Positions 27,700-35,511 of a stretch of 64,000 nucleotides of DNA are shown piece after piece. The first letter of the stretch is position 1, and each line of letters begins with the position of its first letter. This DNA is from JAHEME01 sp034435035 (GTDB lineage: Bacteria > Chloroflexota > Anaerolineae > Aggregatilineales > UBA3940), in NCBI GenBank assembly GCA_034435035.1, contig DAOTXW010000027.1, positions 62,001 to 126,000 on the forward strand, read 5' to 3'. Both the position numbers and the translations under genes were made by a program. The notes below the pieces were generated by a model. That model did no database searches. It was given only the letters and a program-made list of their open reading frames with translations, and had not been told where the DNA came from.

Positions 27700-27702
27700 G
27701 TG

Positions 27703-27776
27703 TGGGCGGTACAAGACTCGAACTTGTGACTTCTTCCTTGTAAGGGAAGCGCTCTATCCAACTGAGCTAACCGCCC
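27703..27776 (-). tRNA. tRNA-Val (TAC anticodon)
   Basis: A 74-nt cloverleaf reads on the minus strand. The acceptor stem is GGGCGGT/ACCGCCC with discriminator A. The D-arm is AGCTCAGTTGGATAGAGC, and the anticodon arm CTTCC-CTTACAA-GGAAG gives anticodon TAC (valine, GUA codons). The T-arm contains AAGTTCGAGTCTT. The 3' CCA is not encoded (CAC follows), so it must be added after transcription. Confidence 0.95.
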
Positions 27777-27832
27777 ATCAGCTGCCATTATAGCGAGCCG
27801 CGGCGGCGGGTGTCAACTGGCGCCCGCCGGGG

Positions 27833-28387
27833 TCAGATGCGCGGCAGCACCACCCCGGACTGATTCTGGTACTTCCCCTTTCGGTCGGCGTAGCTGGTCT
27901 CACACGGCTCGTCGCCTTCGAAGAAGAGCACCTGGGCTATACCCTCATTCGCGTAGATACGGGCCGGCAGCGGGGTCATATTCCCGATCTCCAGCGTAAT
28001 CGTGCCTTCCCAGCCAGCCTCCAGCACGGTCGTGGGGATTAGCACCCCGGAGCGGATGTAGGTCGATTTGCAGAGCACCAGGGCGGTGACATTGCGCGGC
28101 ATCCGAATCCGCTCCACCGATTCAGCCAGGACGAATGAGTTAGGCGGGATAATACATTCATCGCCGGTGATGTCCACGTAGGCTTCAGGCCGAAAGCGCT
28201 TGGGATCGACGACCGTCGAGTACAGGTTGGTAAAGACCTTGAAATGGCTGCCTACGCGGATATCGTATCCATACGAGGAAATGCCGAAGGAGATCACGCC
28301 CTCGCGCATTTGCTCATCTACAAAAGGCTCGATCATCCCCTGCTCGAGCGCCATCTGCCTGATCCATCGGTCGGCTTTAATGCTCAT
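27833..28387 (-). CDS. dcd: dCTP deaminase
   Basis: This 184-residue trimeric enzyme converts dCTP to dUTP for thymidylate synthesis. The beta-barrel fold is clear: ISFGISSYGYDIRVG, DITGDECIIPPNSFVLAESVE, the substrate-binding CKSTYIRSGV, and the catalytic Glu in TVLEAGWEGTITLEIGNMTP, which also marks dCTP deaminases over dUTPases. ATG 28387 was chosen because GGAGCGGGC precedes it and the family starts MSIKADRWI. It lies 39 bp downstream of argS on the same strand. A bifunctional deaminase-diphosphatase (DCD-DUT) form cannot be excluded by eye. Confidence 0.94.
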   Translation of the reverse strand: MSIKADRWIRQMALEQGMIEPFVDEQMREGVISFGISSYGYDIRVGSHFKVFTNLYSTVVDPKRFRPEAYVDITGDECIIPPNSFVLAESVERIRMPRNVTALVLCKSTYIRSGVLIPTTVLEAGWEGTITLEIGNMTPLPARIYANEGIAQVLFFEGDEPCETSYADRKGKYQNQSGVVLPRI

Positions 28388-28426
28388 GCCCGCTCCTGAA
28401 CCGAAAAGTGGCACAGCGCAGAACTG

Positions 28427-30190
28427 CTACATGCGATCGGGCGCGCTCATCCCCATCAGTTCGAGCGCCCGCCGCAGCACGATGCGTGCCGCCGCATACA
28501 ACTTGAGCCGGGCTCGCGCAAGCTCCACCGGGACCTCGCTGTGCAGCGCGCGGACTTCATCGTAGATGGGGTGGAAGACGCTGGCGAGCTCCTCATGCGC
28601 CCAGTAGGCGATTCGGTGCGGTTCAAGATCCGCGACTGCGTGCTCGATAATCTCCGGCAGTTCAATCAGCCTGCGGATCAGCGCCATCTCACGGGGGTCA
28701 GTCAGCATAGCTACATCCCCGCCTTCATGAGACAGCCCGCGATCCGCTGCCTGCCGGGCAATGCCCGCGCAGCGCACATGCGCATTCTGGATGTAGTAGA
28801 CGGGATTCTCATTCGTCTGCGAGCGGGCAAGATCGAGGTCAAAGATGATCTCGCTGTTGGGGCTGCGTACCAGGAAGAAGTAACGCACGGCATCCACGGC
28901 AGCGCGCTCCCCGACATCGGCGGCCAGCTCGTCAAGCACTTCATCCACGGGGATGATATCACCCCGGCGCGTGCTGCCCTTTCTGGCCTCGCCGGATTTC
29001 TGGACCATAACAAACTGGTGGATGATGTTCTGAACGCGCTCGGGCGCATAGCCCAGTCCGCCGAGCGCGGCCTTGACATCCTTGTACTCCTCCAGATGGT
29101 CGGCCCCCAGAATATTGATAGCGAGGTCAAATCCGCGCTCGAGCTTGTTGATATGGTAGGCGATATCTGGAAGCCGATAGGTCGGCTCACCCGTGGACTT
29201 GACGAGCGCCACATCCTGGGGCGCTCCTCGCAGCTGGCGCACGCGCAGCCAGATCGCCGGGCCAGTAGCGGCTGCGGCGGCCTCCCCGGCCAGGGCCGAG
29301 CCCTGAAAACCTTCATCGCGCTCCGGCTGAACTGCCTCGTAGGTCAGCCCGGCTTCCAGCAGCCGCGCGAGCGTCCTCTCGACCGAGCCATCTGTGTACA
29401 AGCTGTTTTCATTGAAGTAGCTGTCAAAGTGCATGTTGAGGCGGCTGAGGGTGGCTCGGATCATCTGGAAGATGTATGCCTCGGCAAACAGCTTGAAAGG
29501 CTCCACATCCTGTTCCTCAGCCAGCGCCCCCCCGCGCTCGGCTACCAGCGCATCGGCGATGGTATACAGGTAATCCCCCTGGTAGCCATCGGCGGGAAAC
29601 TCAGCGGGAAGGCCGAGGCGCTCTCGATAGCGGGCCCGCAGGCTCTCTCCCAGCACCCGCATCTGCCGCCCGGCGTTGTTGAAGTAGTATTCCATCTCCA
29701 CTGTGTAGCCAACTGCGCGCAGAAGTCGCGCCATCGTATCGCCGATCACGCCACCGCGAATTCGCCCAACGTGCAGCGGGCCGGTAGGATTAGCGCTCAC
29801 GCATTCAACCTGCGCCCGCTGCCCGGCGAAGTCGTGCATCCGGGCGAAGTTATCCCCTTCTTCAAGGATGCGGTCAACCTGCTGCTGCAGCCAGGTTTCT
29901 GAGAGGCGGAAGTTGATGAAACCCGGCCCGGCGATCTCAGTGGCTGCCAGGTAGTCAGCGGCCGGGAAGTGGCGCACCAGCACTTCGGCAATCTGGCGGC
30001 TCTGCCCCTTCAGCCCGACCATGCCCTGGATCTGCAGGGCGGCGTTGGTGGCGTAATCACCGTGCTCGGGGCGGGCTACCCGGGTAACCTTGAACGCAGG
30101 CAGGTTGAAAGTGGGCAGATCGCCGGCCTGCTGTGCACGCAGAGCAGCCTGGCCTGTGCGCCAGACCAGGTCGCGGGAGACTCGGATCAC
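28427..30190 (-). CDS. argS: Arginyl-tRNA synthetase
   Basis: This 587-residue class I synthetase charges tRNA-Arg. It has the N-terminal add-1 domain that contacts the D-loop, the catalytic SANPTGPLHVGRIRGGVIGD, the insertion around YYFNNAGRQM, and the C-terminal DALR anticodon domain ending ARIVLRRALELMGM. The HIGH signature reads HVGR, where the last position is usually His or Asn, and the KMSKS loop region reads ARKGSTRRGD without a canonical KMSK, as in several ArgRS. The start is GTG with AAGGAGC upstream. It is followed by dcd and divergent from the double-HTH regulator. Confidence 0.94.
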   Translation of the reverse strand: MIRVSRDLVWRTGQAALRAQQAGDLPTFNLPAFKVTRVARPEHGDYATNAALQIQGMVGLKGQSRQIAEVLVRHFPAADYLAATEIAGPGFINFRLSETWLQQQVDRILEEGDNFARMHDFAGQRAQVECVSANPTGPLHVGRIRGGVIGDTMARLLRAVGYTVEMEYYFNNAGRQMRVLGESLRARYRERLGLPAEFPADGYQGDYLYTIADALVAERGGALAEEQDVEPFKLFAEAYIFQMIRATLSRLNMHFDSYFNENSLYTDGSVERTLARLLEAGLTYEAVQPERDEGFQGSALAGEAAAAATGPAIWLRVRQLRGAPQDVALVKSTGEPTYRLPDIAYHINKLERGFDLAINILGADHLEEYKDVKAALGGLGYAPERVQNIIHQFVMVQKSGEARKGSTRRGDIIPVDEVLDELAADVGERAAVDAVRYFFLVRSPNSEIIFDLDLARSQTNENPVYYIQNAHVRCAGIARQAADRGLSHEGGDVAMLTDPREMALIRRLIELPEIIEHAVADLEPHRIAYWAHEELASVFHPIYDEVRALHSEVPVELARARLKLYAAARIVLRRALELMGMSAPDRM

Positions 30191-30223
30191 GGGATGCTCC
30201 TTGCTTCTGGAGAAGTCTCAGCA

Positions 30224-30252
30224 ATTGTAGCACGAACTGGGAACCCCTCCAA
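30224..30252 (-). promoter_or_regulatory. argS-dcd promoter
   Basis: On the minus strand TTGGAG (30252-30247), a 17-bp spacer and TACAAT (30229-30224) point to argS at 30190. It nearly abuts the divergent promoter at 30258-30286. Confidence 0.6.
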
Positions 30253-30257
30253 TGCGG

Positions 30258-30286
30258 TTGACACTCCGGTAGGCGGCATCTATAAT
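30258..30286 (+). promoter_or_regulatory. Consensus promoter of the XRE-TPR pair
   Basis: TTGACA (30258-30263), a 17-bp spacer and TATAAT (30281-30286) are an exact sigma-70 consensus. Its -35 box lies 5 bp from the -35 of the argS promoter, so the two polymerases would compete. Confidence 0.85.
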
Positions 30287-30337
30287 GCCGATGGTAAAAG
30301 CCGAGAAGAATCCCATTGAAGGGTAGGGTAGCTATCT

Positions 30338-31027
30338 ATGGTCGCGCCCAGTGCACAGGAACTCCTGACCGTCCGCAAGCGGATCCTCGGCGTATTGATA
30401 CGAGATGCCCGGACGAACGCCGGCATGTCCCCTGCGGATTGCAGTGATCTGCTGGGGATCCCTGAAGAAGAATATGCGCGGTTCGAGGCAGGGGATCATA
30501 CCCCCACTCTGCCACAGCTTGAGATCCTGGCTTATGTCTTTAACGTGCCTCTCAAGCATTTCTTTGGCACGCAGACCCTCGCGCAGACTCAGCAAGACCG
30601 CAACATCAAAGATCGGGTAGCCGAGCTGACCATGCTGCGTCAAAAGGTCATCGGCCTCAAAATCCGCCAGCTGCGCGAGCAGGCGGGCCTTTCCACGGCC
30701 CAGCTGGCGGAGAAGTGCGGGCTCAGCCCGGGTCAGGTTGAGGTGGTAGAGCGCGGCCTGCTCCCCCTGCCGCTGACGGTGATGGAGAGCCTTGCGCGGG
30801 CTGCCAATGGTCGGATTGAGGACCTGATGGACGGCCATGGCACGGTCGGAAGCTGGATACAGGCCCAGGAGCAGTTCGATGCTTTTGTGCAGCTGCCACC
30901 CGACCTGCGTGCCTTTGTGGTGCGTCCCATCAATCGCAGCTACCTGGAACTGGCTGTCCGGCTGAGCGAGATGGAGGTGAACCGGCTGCGGCTGATCGCG
31001 GAGAGCATTCTGGAGATTACGTACTAG
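30338..31027 (+). CDS. XRE-family regulator with two HTH domains
   Basis: This 229-residue cytosolic protein contains two Cro/C1-type helix-turn-helix domains. The first covers about residues 18-75 (IRDARTNAGMSPADCSDLL, then EEEYARFEAGDHTPTLPQL). The second covers about 107-165 (LKIRQLREQAGLSTAQLAEK, then PGQVEVVERGLLPLPLTVM). A C-terminal helical segment carries no recognised sensor. The double HTH suggests binding to two half-sites or two DNA segments by one chain. It is followed after 33 bp by a TPR gene, possibly a partner, and is driven by a consensus promoter. Targets are unknown. Confidence 0.85.
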   Translation: MVAPSAQELLTVRKRILGVLIRDARTNAGMSPADCSDLLGIPEEEYARFEAGDHTPTLPQLEILAYVFNVPLKHFFGTQTLAQTQQDRNIKDRVAELTMLRQKVIGLKIRQLREQAGLSTAQLAEKCGLSPGQVEVVERGLLPLPLTVMESLARAANGRIEDLMDGHGTVGSWIQAQEQFDAFVQLPPDLRAFVVRPINRSYLELAVRLSEMEVNRLRLIAESILEITY

Positions 31028-31060
31028 CTCGGCCTGTATGCAAAGGAAAATGAACAGGAG

Positions 31061-31597
31061 ATGACCGCTGACTCGGAGAGCTTGAAGGCAGAAGGCCTGC
31101 GCCTGTTTGAGGATGGAGCATACCCTGAGGCGCTGGAGCACTTTGAACTGGCATACCGCAGCTTCATGGAAGCAGGCAATATCGTCGAGGCTGGGGAGAT
31201 GCTCAACAATATTGGTGTGATCCACCGCCTGGACGGTCAGCTGGCAGCGGCTGCCGAGAAGCTGGAGGAGGCGCGCCGCATCTTTGCCGAGGCCGGGGAT
31301 CGCAGCCGCGAGGCGCAGACCATGGGCAATCTTGCGCCGCTGTACAGCAAACAGGGCGATCCGGATCGGGCTCTGGAGGTTTATTCGCAGGCGGCGGCAA
31401 TCTTCGAGGATTTGAACGATCAGAACCGGCGCGGCGAAGTGCTGATGGCGAAAGGACTGCTCCTGTTCCAGCGTGGCAGCCGCACCGCCGGCCTGGCTGC
31501 TTACGAAAGCGGCCTGATGCTGATCGAGAAGCCGACGGGCGAGCAGAAGCGCCTGCGCACGATGCTGAAGCTGCGTCAGAAGCTGCTGGGTGGGTAG
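31061..31597 (+). CDS. TPR protein
   Basis: This 178-residue protein consists of about four tetratricopeptide repeats: EGLRLFEDGAYPEALEHFEL, EAGEMLNNIGVIHRLDGQLA, EAQTMGNLAPLYSKQGDPDR, and the RRGEVLMAKGLLLFQRG region. There is no signal peptide, so it is cytosolic. AACAGGAG precedes the ATG. Placement directly after the double-HTH regulator resembles regulator/TPR pairs that respond to a peptide or partner protein, but this is inference. Confidence 0.78.
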   Translation: MTADSESLKAEGLRLFEDGAYPEALEHFELAYRSFMEAGNIVEAGEMLNNIGVIHRLDGQLAAAAEKLEEARRIFAEAGDRSREAQTMGNLAPLYSKQGDPDRALEVYSQAAAIFEDLNDQNRRGEVLMAKGLLLFQRGSRTAGLAAYESGLMLIEKPTGEQKRLRTMLKLRQKLLGG

Positions 31598-31630
31598 CGC
31601 CTCTGTCTGCTGGCTGCGCGAAGCCCGATC

Positions 31631-31664
31631 AAAAAAGCCACCTGCCGTCCTGAACAGGTGGCTT
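31631..31664 (-). terminator. Intrinsic terminator of the EF-G-like gene
   Basis: On the minus strand AAGCCACCTG/CAGGTGGCTT pair over 10 bp around a 10-nt loop and run into TTTTTT. It lies 30 bp past the EF-G-like stop codon. Confidence 0.88.
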
Positions 31665-31693
31665 CTGGCTTGCCCGGCTGGATGCTGAAGCGG

Positions 31694-33757
31694 CTACTCT
31701 TCTTCGTCTTCCTTCCTGGCCTTGGCGATCAACGGCTCGGCGATATGCGATGGCACCGGTGCATAGTGCGAGAAGTCGAGCGTGTAGACGCCGCGGCCCT
31801 GGGTGAATGAGCGCAGATCGTTGCTGTAACGAAGGATCTCCGCCAGTGGGGCCTGGGCAGTGATGATTGCGCGCCCGCTCACAGAGTCCGTCCCAATGAC
31901 CTGGCCACGGCGGCTCGTCAGATCCCCAATGGCATCCCCCATGTTCGTCTCCGGCACTGTGATGCGAAGGGTCATGATAGGCTCCAGCAGCACCGGGCCC
32001 GCGTCCTTGAACGCCGCCTTGAAGGCGCCCCGGCCCGCGATCTGAAAGGCGACATCCTTGGAGTCAACCGGGTGCATCTTGCCGTCGTAGACGATCGCTT
32101 TGACATCGACCACGGGGTAACCGGCGATGACGCCGGTCTCCAGAACGCTCCTGATGCCCTTCTCGATCGAGGGGATGAACTGCTGGGAGATGGCGCCACC
32201 AAAGACCTCATTGGCGTATTCAAACCCACTGCCGCGGGGCAGTGGCTCCAGGCGTAGATGCACCTCGCCGAACTGACCGGAGCCACCGGTCTGCTTCTTG
32301 TGGCGGTATTGTGCTGAAGCTGTGCGAGTAATAGTCTCGCGATAGGGGACCTTTGGAACCGCTGTCTCCAGGTGTACTCCCAGATGGGCCGCACGCTTGA
32401 TCGCGACATCTACATGCACATCGCCCATCCCCTCAAGGACTGATTCCCTGGTGGCCGGGTCCTGCCGCCACTGGAGCGTTGGATCTTCATCGCACAGGCG
32501 GGTCAGCGTGGGCCCCATCTTGGCCGAATCGGCCTGGGTAGCCGGGGAAACAGCCACCGAGTAGACTGGCCTGGGGAACTCCGGACGCACCACCTGGATG
32601 GGGTGGGCTTTATCGCCCAGTGTATCGCCCGTTACGGTGTGGGTGAGTTTGGCGATAGCCCCGATATCCCCGGCATGCAGCGTATCAACGGGCATCTGCT
32701 CCTTGCCGCGCATAACCAGCAGCGGGCCGAAGCGCTCTTCCTCACCGCGCGCATGGTTGTAATAACGATTGTCGGCCTTCAGCAGGCCCGAAATCACCCG
32801 GAAATAGGTCAGTCGGCCCACAAACGGGTCGGCAGTTGTCTTGAATACGTAGAGAGCCAGTTCACCGCTGTCATCTGCCTGCAGCTGGCGGTCGCCCTGA
32901 GCTGTCTGGGCCGAGAATGCGCGCCGGGTGGGGGGGGGTGCCAGGCGGGCCAGCAGCTCCATCAGCGCTGACACGCCGATATTGGCTGTGCCTGCCGTAA
33001 ATACCACCGGGACGAAGGTCCCTTTACCGACACCGGCGATCGCACCCTGCCAGACTTCCTCGGCGCTGAGTTCGCCCTGGTCGAAGTACTTTTCGAGGAG
33101 CGCGTCATCGGATTCGGCAGCAGCTTCCATCAAAGCCAGCTTTGCCTCAGCGGCTGCCTCTTCGTAATCTGCCGGGATAGTCTGCCCTGTGCTCTCTTTG
33201 CCCATGCGGGCTGTCATGGTGAGCAAATCAACCACACCGGTGAACGCGGCCCCCGTTCCAATAGGGAGCTGAAGCGGGACGAAGCGCGCCGCGAAGATGT
33301 CGCTCAGCTCGGTAAGAAGAGTCTGCGGCTGCCGGGCCATATCGCGATCCATCTTGCTGATCACCACGATCCGCGGAACCCCCAGTTCCTCGGCAAAGCT
33401 CCAGTAGAGCTCGCTGCCGACCTCGACTCCAGAGCTGGCGTCGATCAGCAAGAGTGCCAGATCGCTGACCGCGAGGGCGTTTTTCACATCACCCTGAAAG
33501 TCAGTATAGCCCGGCGCATCCAGCAGGTTCAGCTTGAGGCCACCCAGTTCGAGAGGGATAACAGAGGTGCTCAATGACAGGCTGCGGCGGATCTCTTCCT
33601 CGTCATGGTCGGAGACTGTATTTCCCTGCTCGACACTGCCCATCCGGGTGGTGACGCCTGCGTTGAACAGAGCAGCCTCCACCAGTGAGGTCTTGCCGGC
33701 TCCCTGATGCGAGATCAGCGCAATGTTACGGATGGCTGAGGTTGCATACACTTTCAT
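31694..33757 (-). CDS. EF-G-like translation GTPase (EF-G2 type)
   Basis: This 687-residue protein has all five EF-G domains but belongs to the divergent EF-G-like branch. G1 is SHQGAGKT (16-23). G3 is DAPGYTDF (80-87), with Tyr where canonical EF-G has the catalytic His of DTPGH. G4 is SKMD (134-137) instead of NKMD, and the switch I RGITI is RRSLSLSTS. Domain IV, which enters the A site, keeps HKKQTGGSGQFGEV. Some studied EF-G2 proteins bind GTP but hydrolyse it poorly, which would fit the changes seen. Start 33757 has GGAGGGC upstream. Canonical fusA is presumably elsewhere. Possible roles are ribosome recycling, stress translation or a regulatory GTPase. Confidence 0.88.
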   Translation of the reverse strand: MKVYATSAIRNIALISHQGAGKTSLVEAALFNAGVTTRMGSVEQGNTVSDHDEEEIRRSLSLSTSVIPLELGGLKLNLLDAPGYTDFQGDVKNALAVSDLALLLIDASSGVEVGSELYWSFAEELGVPRIVVISKMDRDMARQPQTLLTELSDIFAARFVPLQLPIGTGAAFTGVVDLLTMTARMGKESTGQTIPADYEEAAAEAKLALMEAAAESDDALLEKYFDQGELSAEEVWQGAIAGVGKGTFVPVVFTAGTANIGVSALMELLARLAPPPTRRAFSAQTAQGDRQLQADDSGELALYVFKTTADPFVGRLTYFRVISGLLKADNRYYNHARGEEERFGPLLVMRGKEQMPVDTLHAGDIGAIAKLTHTVTGDTLGDKAHPIQVVRPEFPRPVYSVAVSPATQADSAKMGPTLTRLCDEDPTLQWRQDPATRESVLEGMGDVHVDVAIKRAAHLGVHLETAVPKVPYRETITRTASAQYRHKKQTGGSGQFGEVHLRLEPLPRGSGFEYANEVFGGAISQQFIPSIEKGIRSVLETGVIAGYPVVDVKAIVYDGKMHPVDSKDVAFQIAGRGAFKAAFKDAGPVLLEPIMTLRITVPETNMGDAIGDLTSRRGQVIGTDSVSGRAIITAQAPLAEILRYSNDLRSFTQGRGVYTLDFSHYAPVPSHIAEPLIAKARKEDEEE

Positions 33758-33995
33758 AAGGATGCCCTCCAGGGCAAACGGGGATATGAAGAGACCCGGG
33801 CGCTTCCTGCGCACGCCTCCACAGCGGCGCGGGGCTTCCCTTCCGGGCACTACAGCATGGGGATTTTAAGGTGCTTTGGGGTGCTTGTCAACGCTTGAAC
33901 GGGTGACGATCTTCACCTGATCAGGGAAGCAATGTGTACTATAGTTGGAATATCGCCGCCGCAGGCCACGATCGTGGAACCGGAGAATAGAAGCT

Positions 33996-35372
33996 ATGCC
34001 CCAGATGCCCCCTGAACCTTTCCGCATCAAGGTGATTGAGAAGATCCGACGGACGAGCCGCCCGGAGCGCGAGAGACTGCTTCAAGCATCTGGCTACAAT
34101 CTATTCCGGCTGCGGGCTGAAGATGTTTATATCGACCTGCTGACAGACAGCGGCACATCGGCCATGAGCGATGCGCAGTGGAGTGCCTTACTGAAAGGCG
34201 ATGAGTCGTATGCCGGGGCCCGGAGCTATTATGAGCTAAAAGATGCCGTCGATCAGATCTTCGGTTTCCAACACTTTGTGCCGACGCATCAGGGGCGCGC
34301 AGCGGAACATATTCTGTGCTCACTGCTGGTCAAACCCGGGGATTTGATCCCCAGCAACAGCCACTTTGACACCACCGGTGCCAATGTTCGGGCTGCCGGC
34401 GGGAAGCCCGTGGATCTGGTCATCGCTGAGGCATACGATCCGGTGAACCGGCACCCGTTCAAAGGCAACCTGGATCCCGTCAAGCTGGAGAACTTCATCC
34501 AGCAGCACGGGGTTGATCGGATCCCCTTCGGGATGATCACGATCACCAACAACGCCGGAGGAGGGCAACCTGTATCGCTCGCTAACATCCGTACCGTGGC
34601 TGATATCTACCATCGGTATGGCATCCCTTTCTTTATCGATGCGTGCCGCTATGCGGAGAATGCCTACTTCATCAAACTGCGAGAAGAGGGTTACGGAGAT
34701 CGGACACCGGCAGAAATCGCACGCGAAATCTTTGCGCTGGCGGACGGCGCCACAATGAGCGCCAAGAAGGATGGGCTGGTTAATATCGGCGGCCTGCTGT
34801 GCTTGAACGATCCGGCGCTGTTTGAGCGTGTCAAGCAGGCGCTGATCTTACGTGAGGGCTTCCCAACATATGGTGGGCTGGCGGGCCGCGACCTGGCGGC
34901 GCTGGCCACGGGTCTGTGGGAAGCCCTGGACGAAGAGTATCTGGCCTATCGGTTGGCCCATACAGCTTACCTGGCTAACGGCCTGCTTGCCGCAGGCGTG
35001 CCGGTTGTGGAGCCTCCGGGCGGGCATGCGGTGTATATCGACGCCGGTCGGCTCCTTCCTCATATCCCGCCTGGCGAGTATCCGGGGCAGTCGCTGTCGA
35101 TTGAGATCTATCTTGAAGGCGGCATCCGCACCGTTGAGCTCGGGAGCGTCGCCTTCGCCCACCGCGATCCGGATACTGGTCAGATAGTCCATCCCCCGCT
35201 TGAGCTGGTGCGGCTGGCGATCCCGCGCCGGGTCTACACACAGAGCCATCTCGACTTCGTCATTGAAACCGTGGCAGAGATATCACGCCGGCGTGAGCAG
35301 CTGCATGGGGTCCGGATTGTGCAGGAGCCGTCATTGCTGAGGCACTTCACGGCGGAGTTTGCGCTCATCTAA
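33996..35372 (+). CDS. tnaA: Tryptophanase / beta-eliminating lyase
   Basis: This 458-residue PLP enzyme belongs to the tryptophanase/tyrosine phenol-lyase family, which cleaves the side chain from tryptophan (indole, pyruvate, ammonia) or tyrosine. The PLP lysine is in TMSAKKDGLVNIGG. Other landmarks are SYAGARSYYELKDAV, PTHQGRAAEH, and ITITNNAGGGQPVS. The segment GGIRTVELGS matches tryptophanase (VEIGS) better than tyrosine phenol-lyase, which has Arg381 in MERG, so tryptophanase is favoured. GGAG lies upstream of ATG 33996. No tnaC leader peptide or tnaB permease was seen. It is divergent from the EF-G-like gene. Confidence 0.88.
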   Translation: MPQMPPEPFRIKVIEKIRRTSRPERERLLQASGYNLFRLRAEDVYIDLLTDSGTSAMSDAQWSALLKGDESYAGARSYYELKDAVDQIFGFQHFVPTHQGRAAEHILCSLLVKPGDLIPSNSHFDTTGANVRAAGGKPVDLVIAEAYDPVNRHPFKGNLDPVKLENFIQQHGVDRIPFGMITITNNAGGGQPVSLANIRTVADIYHRYGIPFFIDACRYAENAYFIKLREEGYGDRTPAEIAREIFALADGATMSAKKDGLVNIGGLLCLNDPALFERVKQALILREGFPTYGGLAGRDLAALATGLWEALDEEYLAYRLAHTAYLANGLLAAGVPVVEPPGGHAVYIDAGRLLPHIPPGEYPGQSLSIEIYLEGGIRTVELGSVAFAHRDPDTGQIVHPPLELVRLAIPRRVYTQSHLDFVIETVAEISRRREQLHGVRIVQEPSLLRHFTAEFALI

Positions 35373-35426
35373 CGCTGCTGGGGCCGCTTTGATGGCTGAT
35401 CGGCGGGCAGGCGAAGGGCGCGGCGC

Positions 35427-35456
35427 TTGGCGGCTCAACAGGCACCGCGCTATACT
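35427..35456 (+). promoter_or_regulatory. Promoter of the C39-like pair
   Basis: TTGGCG (35427-35432), an 18-bp spacer and TATACT (35451-35456) precede the first C39-like gene by 55 bp. Confidence 0.55.
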
Positions 35457-35511
35457 GTCTGACAGATCCGGCTCTGCAGCGACGTGTTAGACTGATAGTG
35501 GCGCGAAGTCG

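Noticed and set aside
28541..29902. Long open frame (453 codons) on the plus strand
   Set aside because: It is antisense to argS, whose motifs are unmistakable, and shows no domain. GC-rich codons produce such shadows.
34000..35372. Tyrosine phenol-lyase instead of tryptophanase
   Set aside because: The region equivalent to TPL Arg381 reads TVELGS, as in tryptophanases, not MERG.
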